A stretch of 5,688 bases of DNA, from NCBI GenBank assembly GCA_003153055.1, contig PMBV01000195.1, positions 20,884 to 26,571 on the forward strand, written 5' to 3'. The stretch's first letter is position 1, and each line of letters starts with the position of its first letter. The position numbers and the translations under genes are program-made. Under the pieces are notes generated by a model that was given only the letters and a program-made list of their open reading frames with translations, did no database searches and was not told the origin of the DNA. Of this stretch, positions 1 through 5,688 are shown piece after piece. The DNA is from Myxococcales bacterium (GTDB lineage: Bacteria; Myxococcota; Myxococcia; Myxococcales; Myxococcaceae).

Positions 1-2394
1 GCGCAGGACTTCTCCATGCGCTACCCGCTGGTCGACGGCCAGGGCAACTTCGGCTCCCGCGACGGCGACGCCCCGGCGGCCATGCGGTACACCGAAGTGC
101 GCATGGAGCGTCTCGCTGACGAGATGCTCCAGGACCTCGACAAGGACACCGTCGACTTCACGCCCAACTACGACAACTCGTTGAAGGAGCCGTCGGTGCT
201 CCCGACGAAGTTCCCCAACCTGTTGGTCAACGGGTCCGACGGCATCGCGGTGGGCATGGCCACCAAGATTCCTCCCCACAACATGGGCGAGGTCATCGAC
301 GCCACGGTGCACCTCATCGATCAGCCCAAGGCCTCGTTGCCCGAGCTGATGCACTTCGTGAAGGGCCCCGACTTTCCCACCGCGGGCATCATCGCCGGGC
401 GCGAAGGCATTCGGAGGGCCTACGAGACGGGCCGCGGGCAAATCACCCTGCGGGCGCGGACCGACATCGAGGTCGAGAAGAAGACCGGCCGCGAGTCGGT
501 CGTCATCACCGAGATTCCCTACCAGCTGAAGAAAGAAGTGCTGGTCAAGCAGATCGCCGACCTGGTGCGCGACAAGCGCCTCGAAGGCATCTCGGACATC
601 CGCGACGAGTCGGCGGGCGAGGACGTGCGGGTCGTCATCGAGCTCAAGCGAGACGCCGACGCCAACATCGTTCAGAACAACCTCTACCAGAACACTCCGA
701 TGCAGATGTCGTACGGCATCGTGTTGCTGGCCATCGACCAGGGCCAGCCCCGCATCTTGGGGCTCAAGGAGATTCTCGAGAAGTTCATCCTCCACCGGCG
801 CGAGGTCGTCACCCGCCGCAGCCGCTTCGAGCTCAAGAAGGCGAAGGATCGCCTGCACATCGTCGAGGGCCTGCTGGTCGCCGCCAGCGGCAAGGACTTC
901 CTCGACTACGTCATCGCCGTCATTCGGGCCTCGAAGGACCCCGAGGAGGCCCGCTGGGCGTTGATGAACATCGTGTCGGCGGCGCTGGCCGAGCACGCGC
1001 ACTTCGCTCACCTCCCGCGCATCGACGCCTCGGCGGCCCGCCGGTCGATGGACGCGCTGGCTGCCCGGGCCAAGGCCGAGGAGCCGACCTACCAGGGGCT
1101 CTCCCGGTCGTACGACCCCGGGTTCTCCGAGGACCAGGCCAAGAGCATCTTGGCGATGCAGCTCCAGCGCCTCACCGGCCTGCAGCAAGACGAGCTGTTC
1201 GCCGAGATGCTCGAGCTCAGCCGAGAAATCGCCCGCCTGGAGGACATTCTCCAGCACGAGAGCACCTTGCTCACCGTCATCAAGACCGAGCTCAGAGAAG
1301 TGCGAGAGCGCTTCGCCGACGCGCGGCGGACGCAGATAGTCGACGCGATGGGCGAGATGTCCAGCGAGGACCTCATCCCCGACGAGCCGATGGTGGTCAC
1401 CTTGTCGCACGCCGGGTACGTCAAGCGCACCGCGCTGACGGAGTACCGCTCACAGCGCCGGGGCGGCCGAGGGAAGACCGGCGCCACCACGAAGGAAGAA
1501 GACTTCGTCACCGACATCTTCGTGGCCAGCACCCACGCGTCGCTGATGCCCATCACCACCCGGGGCAAGCTGTTCTGGCTCAAGGTGCATGAGATTCCCG
1601 CCGGGAGCCGCACCTCGAAGGGCAAGCCCATCGTGAACCTGGTGCAGTTCCAGGAGCAGGAGAAGCTCGCTCAGGTGCTGGTGACCCGGGAGTTCGAAGA
1701 GAACAAGTACGTCCTCTTCGTGACCAAGAAGGGCGTGGTGAAGCGCACCGACCTGAACGCGTTCTCCAACGTGCGGACCTCGGGCATCATCGCCTTGGGC
1801 ATCGACGATGGTGATGCGCTGGTGGCGACGAAAATCACCGACGGCACCAAAGACATTCTCCTCTCCACCGCGCAGGGCATGTCGATTCGCTTCCCCGAGA
1901 CCGAGGTGCGCTCGATGGGCCGGGCGGCCTACGGCGTCAAGGGCATCACCCTCGACGACGGCGACGAAGTGGTGAGCACCGAGGTCGTCGAGAAGGGCAT
2001 GACCCTGCTCACCGTGACCGAGAACGGGTTCGGCAAGCGCACCACCGAGGAGGAGTACCGGATTCAAGGCCGCGGCGGGAAGGGCATCATCGACATCAAG
2101 ACGACCGATCGCAACGGCCGGGTGGTCGGGGCGGTGCAGGTCGGCGACGACGACGAGGTGATGCTCGTCACCAACGGCGGCGTGCTCATTCGCATGCGGG
2201 TGAAGGAGATCTCCGTCATCGGCCGGAACACCCAGGGCGTGCGGCTCATCACCCTCGACGATGAGGCCGAGAAGGTGGTCGGTGTGTCTCGGCTGCCTGA
2301 AACTCCCGCCGTGGAAGGCGTGGTCGACGACGAGAGCGACGAAGAGGTCGCGCCGCCACCGGCCAAAGACGAGGAAGAGCCAGAGAAGAGCTGA
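1..2394 (+). CDS. gyrA: DNA gyrase subunit A (5'-truncated by the window edge)
   Basis: This is the breakage-reunion and DNA-wrapping subunit of gyrase (A2B2), which introduces negative supercoils using ATP hydrolysed by GyrB. The reading frame is open from base 1, so the true start lies upstream; about 92 N-terminal residues are missing by comparison with E. coli, including the quinolone-resistance residues Ser83 and Asp87. The catalytic tyrosine lies in [10 protein letters not shown] (codon 88-90, equivalent to E. coli Tyr122). Further conserved stretches are [30 protein letters not shown] and RREVVTRR. The C-terminal domain starts near residue 464 of the visible part and shows six beta-pinwheel blades. 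Blade 1 carries the GyrA box QRRGGRG (nt 1453-1473), which marks gyrase rather than ParC. The protein ends in an acidic tail (about residues 775-797, rich in Asp/Glu), as in many GyrA proteins. Estimated full length is about 890 residues, slightly above the E. coli 875. It converges on the barrel gene. Confidence 0.98.
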   Translation, partial: AQDFSMRYPLVDGQGNFGSRDGDAPAAMRYTEVRMERLADEMLQDLDKDTVDFTPNYDNSLKEPSVLPTKFPNLLVNGSDGIAVGMATKIPPHNMGEVIDATVHLIDQPKASLPELMHFVKGPDFPTAGIIAGREGIRRAYETGRGQITLRARTDIEVEKKTGRESVVITEIPYQLKKEVLVKQIADLVRDKRLEGISDIRDESAGEDVRVVIELKRDADANIVQNNLYQNTPMQMSYGIVLLAIDQGQPRILGLKEILEKFILHRREVVTRRSRFELKKAKDRLHIVEGLLVAASGKDFLDYVIAVIRASKDPEEARWALMNIVSAALAEHAHFAHLPRIDASAARRSMDALAARAKAEEPTYQGLSRSYDPGFSEDQAKSILAMQLQRLTGLQQDELFAEMLELSREIARLEDILQHESTLLTVIKTELREVRERFADARRTQIVDAMGEMSSEDLIPDEPMVVTLSHAGYVKRTALTEYRSQRRGGRGKTGATTKEEDFVTDIFVASTHASLMPITTRGKLFWLKVHEIPAGSRTSKGKPIVNLVQFQEQEKLAQVLVTREFEENKYVLFVTKKGVVKRTDLNAFSNVRTSGIIALGIDDGDALVATKITDGTKDILLSTAQGMSIRFPETEVRSMGRAAYGVKGITLDDGDEVVSTEVVEKGMTLLTVTENGFGKRTTEEEYRIQGRGGKGIIDIKTTDRNGRVVGAVQVGDDDEVMLVTNGGVLIRMRVKEISVIGRNTQGVRLITLDDEAEKVVGVSRLPETPAVEGVVDDESDEEVAPPPAKDEEEPEKS

Positions 2395-2412
2395 GCCTCA
2401 TGGGTCGCGCTC

Positions 2413-2448
2413 CGCCGGTCGCCGTGATGTGGTTCACGGTGGCCGGTG
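2413..2448 (+). terminator. Hairpin between convergent gyrA and barrel gene, probable gyrA terminator
   Basis: Bases 2413-2427 pair with 2434-2448 as a 15-bp stem that includes three G-U wobbles, closed by the six-base loop TGTGGT. It begins 18 nt after the gyrA stop and ends 18 nt before the stop of the convergent gene. There is no T-run after it, so it is not a textbook intrinsic terminator. The wobbles become C-A mismatches on the minus-strand transcript, so the structure is stronger in the gyrA direction. Function is inferred from position and stability. Confidence 0.6.
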
Positions 2449-2466
2449 CGGCCAGTGCCGTGCCCG

Positions 2467-3525
2467 TCAGAAGTTGACCGACACCCCGATGGTCACCACG
2501 TGGCGTTGGTAGACGAAGTTGGCGGTGGGCATGGTGCTGAAGTAGAACGCGTAGCGAATATCGAGGTCGACGTGGGCCCCCACCGGCCGCGCCAGCTTGG
2601 CTGACACCGAGCTCGCGAAGTCCTCGTCGTTCATCACCACGAACTCACTCGTGGAGAACCCCTGGGGGTACGAGGCGAGCTGCAGGGTGCCCGAGGCGAA
2701 GGCGGTCAATTCCCAGGGCAATCGCACGGCTCCGGTGGCGGTGAGCCGGTGCCGGCGAATCGTCTCGCCCCAGGAGTTCGAGGTCGTATCGAAGTACGAA
2801 TACCCGGCGGAGAGCTGAAATCCACCCCGGTAGGCCCAGGCCGCCCCTGCCCCCAGCACGCTGTCCGCCCGCCCAAAGCTCGGCTCGGGTTGCGTTCCTT
2901 TGTCGGGCGGGGGCGGCGGAGGCCCCTTCGCCTTCCCGCTGTAGGTGCGAGGGTTGTACAGACCGAAAACCGACAGGCTGTGGTGGCGATCGATTCTGTA
3001 CTTGGCGCTGACCAGCCCGTCGGGGCCGAACCAGGAGTAGTCGAAGCGCGGCCAGTAGATGAAGCGATGCGCAGCGACTGAGACTCGCACCTCGACCGGG
3101 TCGGCGGGGAACAGGGCGACCTCGGCGCCTCCCGAAAGGTCCGTGTAGTCGCGGTCGGCCCCGCGGCGATCGCGCGCCCGGCCGAGGAGCGAGAAGTCGA
3201 GCCACGGCAGTATCGCCAGCGTCGCTTCGAGCTGGGCTGACTGCACCACCGTGTTCTCCGACGGGTTGAGCAGGAAGATGCGGCCCCCCGCGTCATAGGC
3301 GCCGCGGAGTCGCAGTCGCTCCAGCAGCACCAGTCGCCCCTCGGCCTCCACCAGCCCGTAGAGGAACCCATCGGGCGAGATGGTGCCGATTCCGGGAGTG
3401 ATGATGTCGCGCGTGACATTCGAGTCGAAGCCCGGGCCCAGCCAGCCGTGCACTCGCCCATGCGCCTCCACCGCTGCGCTCACGGAGGAGAGGAGGCCGA
3501 CGATGAGAGCGGCGGTTCGCGTCAC
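2467..3525 (-). CDS. Predicted outer-membrane beta-barrel protein with signal peptide
   Basis: This 352-residue protein is not one I recognise as a named family. The N-terminus has an Arg at position 3, a hydrophobic stretch (residues 5-18) and a plausible signal peptidase I site after VEA (residue 21), so export is likely. The mature part is rich in alternating polar/hydrophobic strands with many aromatic and Gly residues (for example RFIYWPRFDYSWF and SAGYSYFDTT). It ends in VTIGVSVNF, and the terminal Phe fits a BAM-type outer-membrane insertion signal. A run of six prolines (residues 202-207) followed by DKGTQPEP looks like an exposed loop. The chosen start is GTG at 3525, 15 nt after the thpR stop, because it places the signal peptide at the very N-terminus; the Shine-Dalgarno sequence is poor, so translation may depend on coupling to thpR. 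Barrel topology is inferred from sequence texture. A lipid or porin-like role is possible but nothing fixes a substrate. Confidence 0.75.
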   Translation of the reverse strand: MTRTAALIVGLLSSVSAAVEAHGRVHGWLGPGFDSNVTRDIITPGIGTISPDGFLYGLVEAEGRLVLLERLRLRGAYDAGGRIFLLNPSENTVVQSAQLEATLAILPWLDFSLLGRARDRRGADRDYTDLSGGAEVALFPADPVEVRVSVAAHRFIYWPRFDYSWFGPDGLVSAKYRIDRHHSLSVFGLYNPRTYSGKAKGPPPPPPDKGTQPEPSFGRADSVLGAGAAWAYRGGFQLSAGYSYFDTTSNSWGETIRRHRLTATGAVRLPWELTAFASGTLQLASYPQGFSTSEFVVMNDEDFASSVSAKLARPVGAHVDLDIRYAFYFSTMPTANFVYQRHVVTIGVSVNF

Positions 3526-3540
3526 GGAAGCCGGCGCAAC

Positions 3541-4089
3541 TTAGCGGACTTGCTCAGGGGAGTCGCGGCCTGAGAGCGTCGCCGAGTGTCGGGCGAAGTA
3601 CTGCCCTCCGCGGCTCTCGAACAGGGTCACCGATGGGGCGATGAACGGCGCGGTGCGAAAGCCCTCGAGCCCCTTCATCACCGCATCGAGGGCCGGGTCG
3701 CCGCCCCTGGGCTTGGCGCGAGCGATGGTGACGTGAGCCGTCCAGGGTGTTTCTGGTAGCCCGAGCCTCGCGGCTACCTCGGCCGCGAGCGCGTTGAGCC
3801 TCGCCGTCTCACCCGAGATGCCCAGCCACAGGACCCGCGGACTGCTGTCTCCGAAGGCCCCGGCGCCAGCCAGCGCGAGGCGAATCGGCGGGTGCTTCGC
3901 TGTGACCTGGTCGAGGCGCTGGCCAAGCTCGACCAGGCGCGATTCGGGGGTCTCCCCGAGGAAGGCGAGGGTGAGGTGCAGGCCCTCGCCCCGGGCCCAC
4001 TTGGCGGGGAGATGGAGCCAGGGCTCGACGGCCCCGCGGACCGCCTCCTTCTGCTCCGCCGACAGTTCGATGGCGACGAACAACCTCAT
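3541..4089 (-). CDS. thpR: RNA 2',3'-cyclic phosphodiesterase (LigT / 2'-5' RNA ligase family)
   Basis: The protein belongs to the 2H phosphoesterase superfamily. Bacterial members hydrolyse RNA 2',3'-cyclic phosphate to the 2'-phosphate and can ligate tRNA halves through 2'-5' bonds in vitro. Both catalytic HxTx motifs are present: HLTL at residues 38-41, within GLHLTLAFLGE, and HVTI at residues 119-122, within WTAHVTIAR. The opening MRLFVAIEL is the typical first strand of the family, and 182 residues is the usual length, so the gene looks intact. The ATG at 4089 is supported by the preceding AGGAGG. It lies 151 nt downstream of the lipoprotein gene and 15 nt upstream of the barrel gene, so it is likely co-transcribed with the latter. 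No functional link between an RNA enzyme and an outer-membrane barrel is evident. The physiological substrate in bacteria is not well established. Confidence 0.94.
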   Translation of the reverse strand: MRLFVAIELSAEQKEAVRGAVEPWLHLPAKWARGEGLHLTLAFLGETPESRLVELGQRLDQVTAKHPPIRLALAGAGAFGDSSPRVLWLGISGETARLNALAAEVAARLGLPETPWTAHVTIARAKPRGGDPALDAVMKGLEGFRTAPFIAPSVTLFESRGGQYFARHSATLSGRDSPEQVR

Positions 4090-4093
4090 CCGG

Positions 4094-4099
4094 CCTCCT
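4094..4099 (-). promoter_or_regulatory. Ribosome binding site of thpR
   Basis: The minus strand reads AGGAGG, a full Shine-Dalgarno core, four bases before the ATG at 4089. The spacing is a little short. It nevertheless fixes that ATG over the overlapping GTG at 4105, which is in another frame. Confidence 0.75.
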
Positions 4100-4240
4100 C
4101 GTCACCAGGCATAGCCCGCCTCGGCGTGGGTTCGCGAGGGGCCGGAGCGGCCGGAGGCGAGAGAATCCGCCGAGGGGCGTGACCCGCGGAGACCAGCCGC
4201 CGCCTCCCTTCGTAGTGGAAAAGACGGAAGGCGCGGAGAC

Positions 4241-4738
4241 TCAGTGGTGTTGGCCAGACCCCCCCGCACCGCGGAGCGTCTCGATGAGGTCGATAGGGCC
4301 CGGGCAGGTGTTCTCATGACAGGCGCGGCACGCGTCGAGGACAGCGTCGAAGGACTGTTCCGGGTGATCGCGGCTCGCATCGAGGGCTCGCACGGCAGCG
4401 AGGTAGGTCTGGGCCTGGGCGTCGAAGGCCGGCGAACGGTCAGGCGGATCGGTTGGCCAGGCGCACCGCATCTGACGGTGGTGGCTCCAAAACTCGGGTG
4501 GGCGGCGGCCCTCATCGATGGCCGCCCGGGCGACGCGGAGGTCCAAGACGAAGCGGCGCATGAGGGTGGCGAGCTCACTGGCGCCATTCGGGTTGAGCTC
4601 GGAGGGGATGAGGTGGCCTGGACTCCCCGGAATGCCAGGGGTGAGGGGTGTAGACCCCTCGCAGGGTTCGAGCGTTGGACGGGTCTCTCTGCTGCATGAG
4701 AGGGCGAGGAGGAAGGAAAGCGCCGCGGATGGTCGCAT
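4241..4738 (-). CDS. Putative c-type cytochrome lipoprotein, cytochrome c'/c556-like
   Basis: The product is 165 residues. It opens MRPSAALSFLLALSC, a short lipoprotein-type signal with Cys15 as the likely lipidated residue. The lipobox (A-L-S-C) is looser than the L-[AS]-[GA]-C consensus. A single haem c attachment motif CRACH occurs at residues 137-141 (nt 4316-4330), in a predicted helix near the C-terminus. This is where class II cytochromes (c', c556) carry it. The preceding sequence is helix-like, and Met60 in ELATLMRRF is a candidate sixth haem ligand. Extra cysteines at 26, 92 and 145 could form disulfides. I chose the ATG at 4738 because it places the signal at the N-terminus; the frame stays open to 4936, but the added 66 residues have no signal or domain. 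No good Shine-Dalgarno precedes it. About one fifth of its codons end in A or T, more than in gyrA. A periplasmic electron-transfer role is inferred. Another possibility is a non-haem lipoprotein with a chance CXXCH. Confidence 0.75.
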   Translation of the reverse strand: MRPSAALSFLLALSCSRETRPTLEPCEGSTPLTPGIPGSPGHLIPSELNPNGASELATLMRRFVLDLRVARAAIDEGRRPPEFWSHHRQMRCAWPTDPPDRSPAFDAQAQTYLAAVRALDASRDHPEQSFDAVLDACRACHENTCPGPIDLIETLRGAGGSGQHH

Positions 4739-4901
4739 CGGGGCCGCATCGTAGCTTTTCGACCGGGCAGAAGAATGCCCGGGCCAGGCTGGCGTCAGAT
4801 GTGCTTGTAGTCGACAACGAGTGGAGTTGAAGTCCTCCGTGCGCGCCGGGGACTTCTGACGGGACGCGCGCAACGGTCGGGGGGGCACAGGGAGCGATGT
4901 C
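4739..4901. promoter_or_regulatory. Divergent intergenic region between the lipoprotein and EIIB genes
   Basis: The 163-nt spacer must hold the promoters of both divergent genes, although I cannot assign a clear -35/-10 or -24/-12 pair on either strand. It contains a 7-bp hairpin (4763-4769 with 4776-4782, loop GAAGAA) in the lipoprotein leader. A second 7-bp inverted repeat, GAAGTCC/GGACTTC (4829-4835 with 4850-4856), lies closer to the EIIB start. A third pair, CGTCAGA/TCTGACG (4793-4799 with 4855-4861), shares two bases with the second. Confidence 0.5.
4889..4894 (+). promoter_or_regulatory. Ribosome binding site of the EIIB gene
   Basis: AGGGAG lies seven bases before the GTG at 4902 and supports that GTG as the start. 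The only nearby ATG (4897) opens ATG-TCG-TGA, which stops at once. Confidence 0.7.
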
Positions 4902-5360
4902 GTGATCATCCTGAACCGAATCGATTCGCGGCTCATTCATGGGCAGGTCATCGAGGTGTGGCTACCTCACCTCGATGTGCGTCGTGTGGTCGTCGTCGAT
5001 GACGAGGCGGCCGCCGACACGCTCACGAAGGCAGCCTTCGGCCTGGTCATGCCACCCAAGGTCGAGATCCTCACCACCCCGGTCTCGCAGACCGACTACG
5101 GGGCGTTGGGGAAAGACGGGGTGCGGACCCTCATGCTCTTCCGCACGGTGAAGGCGGCCGTCCGGGCCCGCGAGCTGGGCCTGCCCGATGGCACCCTCAA
5201 CGTGGGCAACGTGCACTCGGCCCCGGGCAAGGTAGCGCTCAATCGCTCGGTCTTCCTCGACGCTGAGGAATCAGAGGCGCTCTCCAAGTTGCGGAGCGGT
5301 GGCATGAAGGTCGTCCTCCAGGCCGTGCCCGCCGACGCTCCCATGCCGCTGCCCGTATGA
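4902..5360 (+). CDS. PTS mannose/fructose/sorbose-family EIIB component
   Basis: EIIB of the mannose-class phosphotransferase system accepts phosphate from EIIA on a histidine and passes it to the sugar held by EIIC/EIID; it acts at the cytoplasmic face. The family signature is clear at the N-terminus, RIDSRLIHGQVIEVW, with the phosphorylatable His13 (nt 4938-4940). It is followed by VVVVDDEAA (about residues 29-37), a PPKVEI strand and LNVGNVHS (residues 99-106), all typical of PTSIIB_sorb proteins. At 152 residues it is a complete free-standing IIB domain. The start is GTG at 4902, which yields the expected short MIILNRID opening and has a good ribosome binding site. No EIIA, EIIC, EIID, HPr or EI gene follows before the window ends, and a cytochrome-like lipoprotein gene is divergent to it. 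The sugar cannot be told from sequence. A regulatory role, rather than transport, is a reasonable alternative for an isolated EIIB. Confidence 0.94.
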   Translation: MIILNRIDSRLIHGQVIEVWLPHLDVRRVVVVDDEAAADTLTKAAFGLVMPPKVEILTTPVSQTDYGALGKDGVRTLMLFRTVKAAVRARELGLPDGTLNVGNVHSAPGKVALNRSVFLDAEESEALSKLRSGGMKVVLQAVPADAPMPLPV

Positions 5361-5362
5361 GG

Positions 5363-5517
5363 TCGCCGCGTTCTCCCCGCGGGGAGGACGGTGCGAGCCT
5401 GCCTTGAGGGGCGAGGGCTGGCCAGACCGCCTCGGTGGATGGGCACCGTCCCCCCGGCGCACCCCAAGGCCCTCGCGCACCGTCCCTGCCTGCCTTCCGC
5501 TGCCGAGAACGCGGCGA
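5363..5517. repeat. Long imperfect inverted repeat
   Basis: Three blocks on the left recur in the same order, inverted, on the right. Block 1 is TCGCCGCGTTCTC (5363-5375), a perfect 13-bp match to 5505-5517. Block 2 is GGACGGTGCG (5386-5395), a perfect 10-bp match to 5476-5485. Block 3 is CCTTGAGGGGCG (5402-5413), matching 5458-5469 at 10 of 12. The block 2-3 spacing is 6 nt in both arms; the block 1-2 spacing is 10 nt on the left and 19 on the right. The centre (5414-5457) holds a further inverted copy of GGACGGTGC (5443-5451). It could be a miniature repeat element, a structured RNA or an old inverted duplication. Confidence 0.65.
5373..5386 (+). terminator. Palindromic hairpin just after the EIIB stop, possible terminator
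   Basis: CTCCCCGCGGGGAG is a perfect 14-bp palindrome starting 13 nt after the EIIB stop. It can fold as a 5-bp GC-rich stem with a CGCG loop. No T-run follows. It overlaps block 1 of the longer inverted repeat, so the two folds compete over three bases. It could equally be part of a larger structure or a protein binding site. Confidence 0.35.
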
Positions 5518-5574
5518 ACTCCCCCGCTCCCAGGCCCATCGAACACGGAGCTGAGTGAGGGCAGGCCCTCTTCG

Positions 5575-5597
5575 GGGCGACAACCAGGTTGTCGCCC
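5575..5597. repeat. 23-bp near-perfect palindrome
   Basis: The left arm GGGCGACAACC (5575-5585) is mirrored exactly by GGTTGTCGCCC (5587-5597) around a single central A. As RNA this folds to a 10-bp stem with a CAG loop, extendable by one G-U pair. It has no T-run. Its symmetry suits a dimeric DNA-binding protein or an RNA hairpin ending a transcript from the EIIB side. Confidence 0.7.
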
Positions 5598-5688
5598 TTC
5601 CACATGAGCGCCGCGACGTTGACCGGCAGAGGGCCCAAGACCGAGGGCATTGCCTGAACCCTGAAGCTCGAGGCTCAGAGTGAACGAG

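Larger units (their letters stand above)
5361..5688. other. Non-coding, structure-rich region after the EIIB gene
   Basis: No plus-strand reading frame of convincing quality is present. A 16-codon ATGA-type frame overlapping the EIIB stop ends at 5407. The stretch is notable for inverted symmetry, listed separately (5363-5517, 5373-5386, 5575-5597). A minus-strand frame open from ATG 5650 has coding-like codon use for its first 30 or so codons, but then runs without a stop into the antisense of the EIIB gene, so I do not call it a gene. Confidence 0.6.

Noticed and set aside
1450..2067. 205-codon minus-strand frame inside gyrA
   Set aside because: It is antisense to the conserved GyrA C-terminal domain and is His/Gly/Ala/Leu-rich, the usual pattern of an antisense shadow in GC-rich DNA.
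4185..4240. Nine-base direct repeat CGCGGAGAC (4185-4193 and 4232-4240) between the lipoprotein and thpR
   Set aside because: It is short and GC-rich with no third exact copy or regular spacing. Chance is enough, and no regulator site could be argued.
4244..4699. 151-codon plus-strand frame opposite the lipoprotein gene
   Set aside because: It mirrors the lipoprotein coding strand, lacks recognisable motifs and has no supporting ribosome binding site.
4102..4749. 215-codon minus-strand frame starting at the ATG at 4749
   Set aside because: It is rich in Ser, Arg and Pro and offset by one frame from the lipoprotein gene that has the signal and CXXCH, so it is a shadow.
4739..4936. N-terminal extension of the haem lipoprotein to 4936
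   Set aside because: The added 66 residues carry no domain or signal, would bury the lipoprotein signal inside the protein, and would overlap the EIIB start on the other strand.
5357..5407. ATGA-overlap start at the EIIB stop, as for a translationally coupled EIIC
   Set aside because: The frame ends after 16 codons and has no EIIC-like membrane segments.
5517..5560. Resemblance to the 5S rRNA loop region (CCCATC then GAACACGGA)
   Set aside because: The match covers only about 25 nt. The flanking terminal helix and the GCCGATGGTA-type segment expected in 5S rRNA are missing.
5096..5650. 184-codon open frame on the minus strand as a full gene
   Set aside because: Its second half is antisense to the well-supported EIIB gene over 265 nt, and its composition becomes Arg/Pro/Ser-rich there, as expected of a shadow frame.
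1..5688. tRNA genes, CRISPR arrays, insertion sequences and phage genes
   Set aside because: I found no tRNA T-arm consensus, no evenly spaced repeats, and no transposase or integrase motifs on either strand.

Overview
The window is GC-rich (roughly two thirds G+C by eye) with protein-coding codons that mostly end in G or C. The gene content is a DNA gyrase A subunit, a predicted outer-membrane barrel, a LigT-type RNA phosphodiesterase, a haem-binding lipoprotein and a lone mannose/sorbose-family PTS IIB protein. This points to a Gram-negative, high-GC bacterium, and a member of the Myxococcota is my best guess. That assignment is inference from composition and gene mix; no marker in the window proves it.

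Layout. Positions 1-2394 (+) are the 3' nine tenths of gyrA, entering the window at the residue equivalent to about Ala93 of E. coli GyrA and running to the natural stop. A 72-nt gap with a strong GC-rich hairpin separates it from a convergent block of three minus-strand genes. In transcription order these are a c-type cytochrome-like lipoprotein (4738-4241), thpR/ligT (4089-3541) and a signal-peptide-bearing beta-barrel protein (3525-2467). thpR and the barrel gene are only 15 nt apart and probably share a transcript; the lipoprotein is 151 nt further upstream and may be separate. A 163-nt divergent spacer (4739-4901) holding two inverted repeats lies between the lipoprotein and a plus-strand EIIB gene (4902-5360). 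The last 328 nt (5361-5688) contain no convincing gene, but they are rich in symmetry: a long imperfect inverted repeat (5363-5517), a 14-bp palindrome just after the EIIB stop, and a 23-bp near-perfect palindrome (5575-5597).

Functionally the genes do not form one pathway. gyrA is housekeeping. ThpR acts on RNA 2',3'-cyclic phosphate or 2'-5' linkages in the cytoplasm, while the barrel and the haem lipoprotein are envelope proteins. The EIIB carries the phosphorylatable histidine of the mannose-class PTS, but no EIIA, EIIC, EIID, HPr or EI gene is adjacent in the window, so it may serve a regulatory phosphorelay or work with partners encoded elsewhere.

I see no clear new multi-gene system here. 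The items most worth a second look are the structured non-coding tail after the EIIB gene, the orphan EIIB itself, and the cytochrome c'-like lipoprotein.
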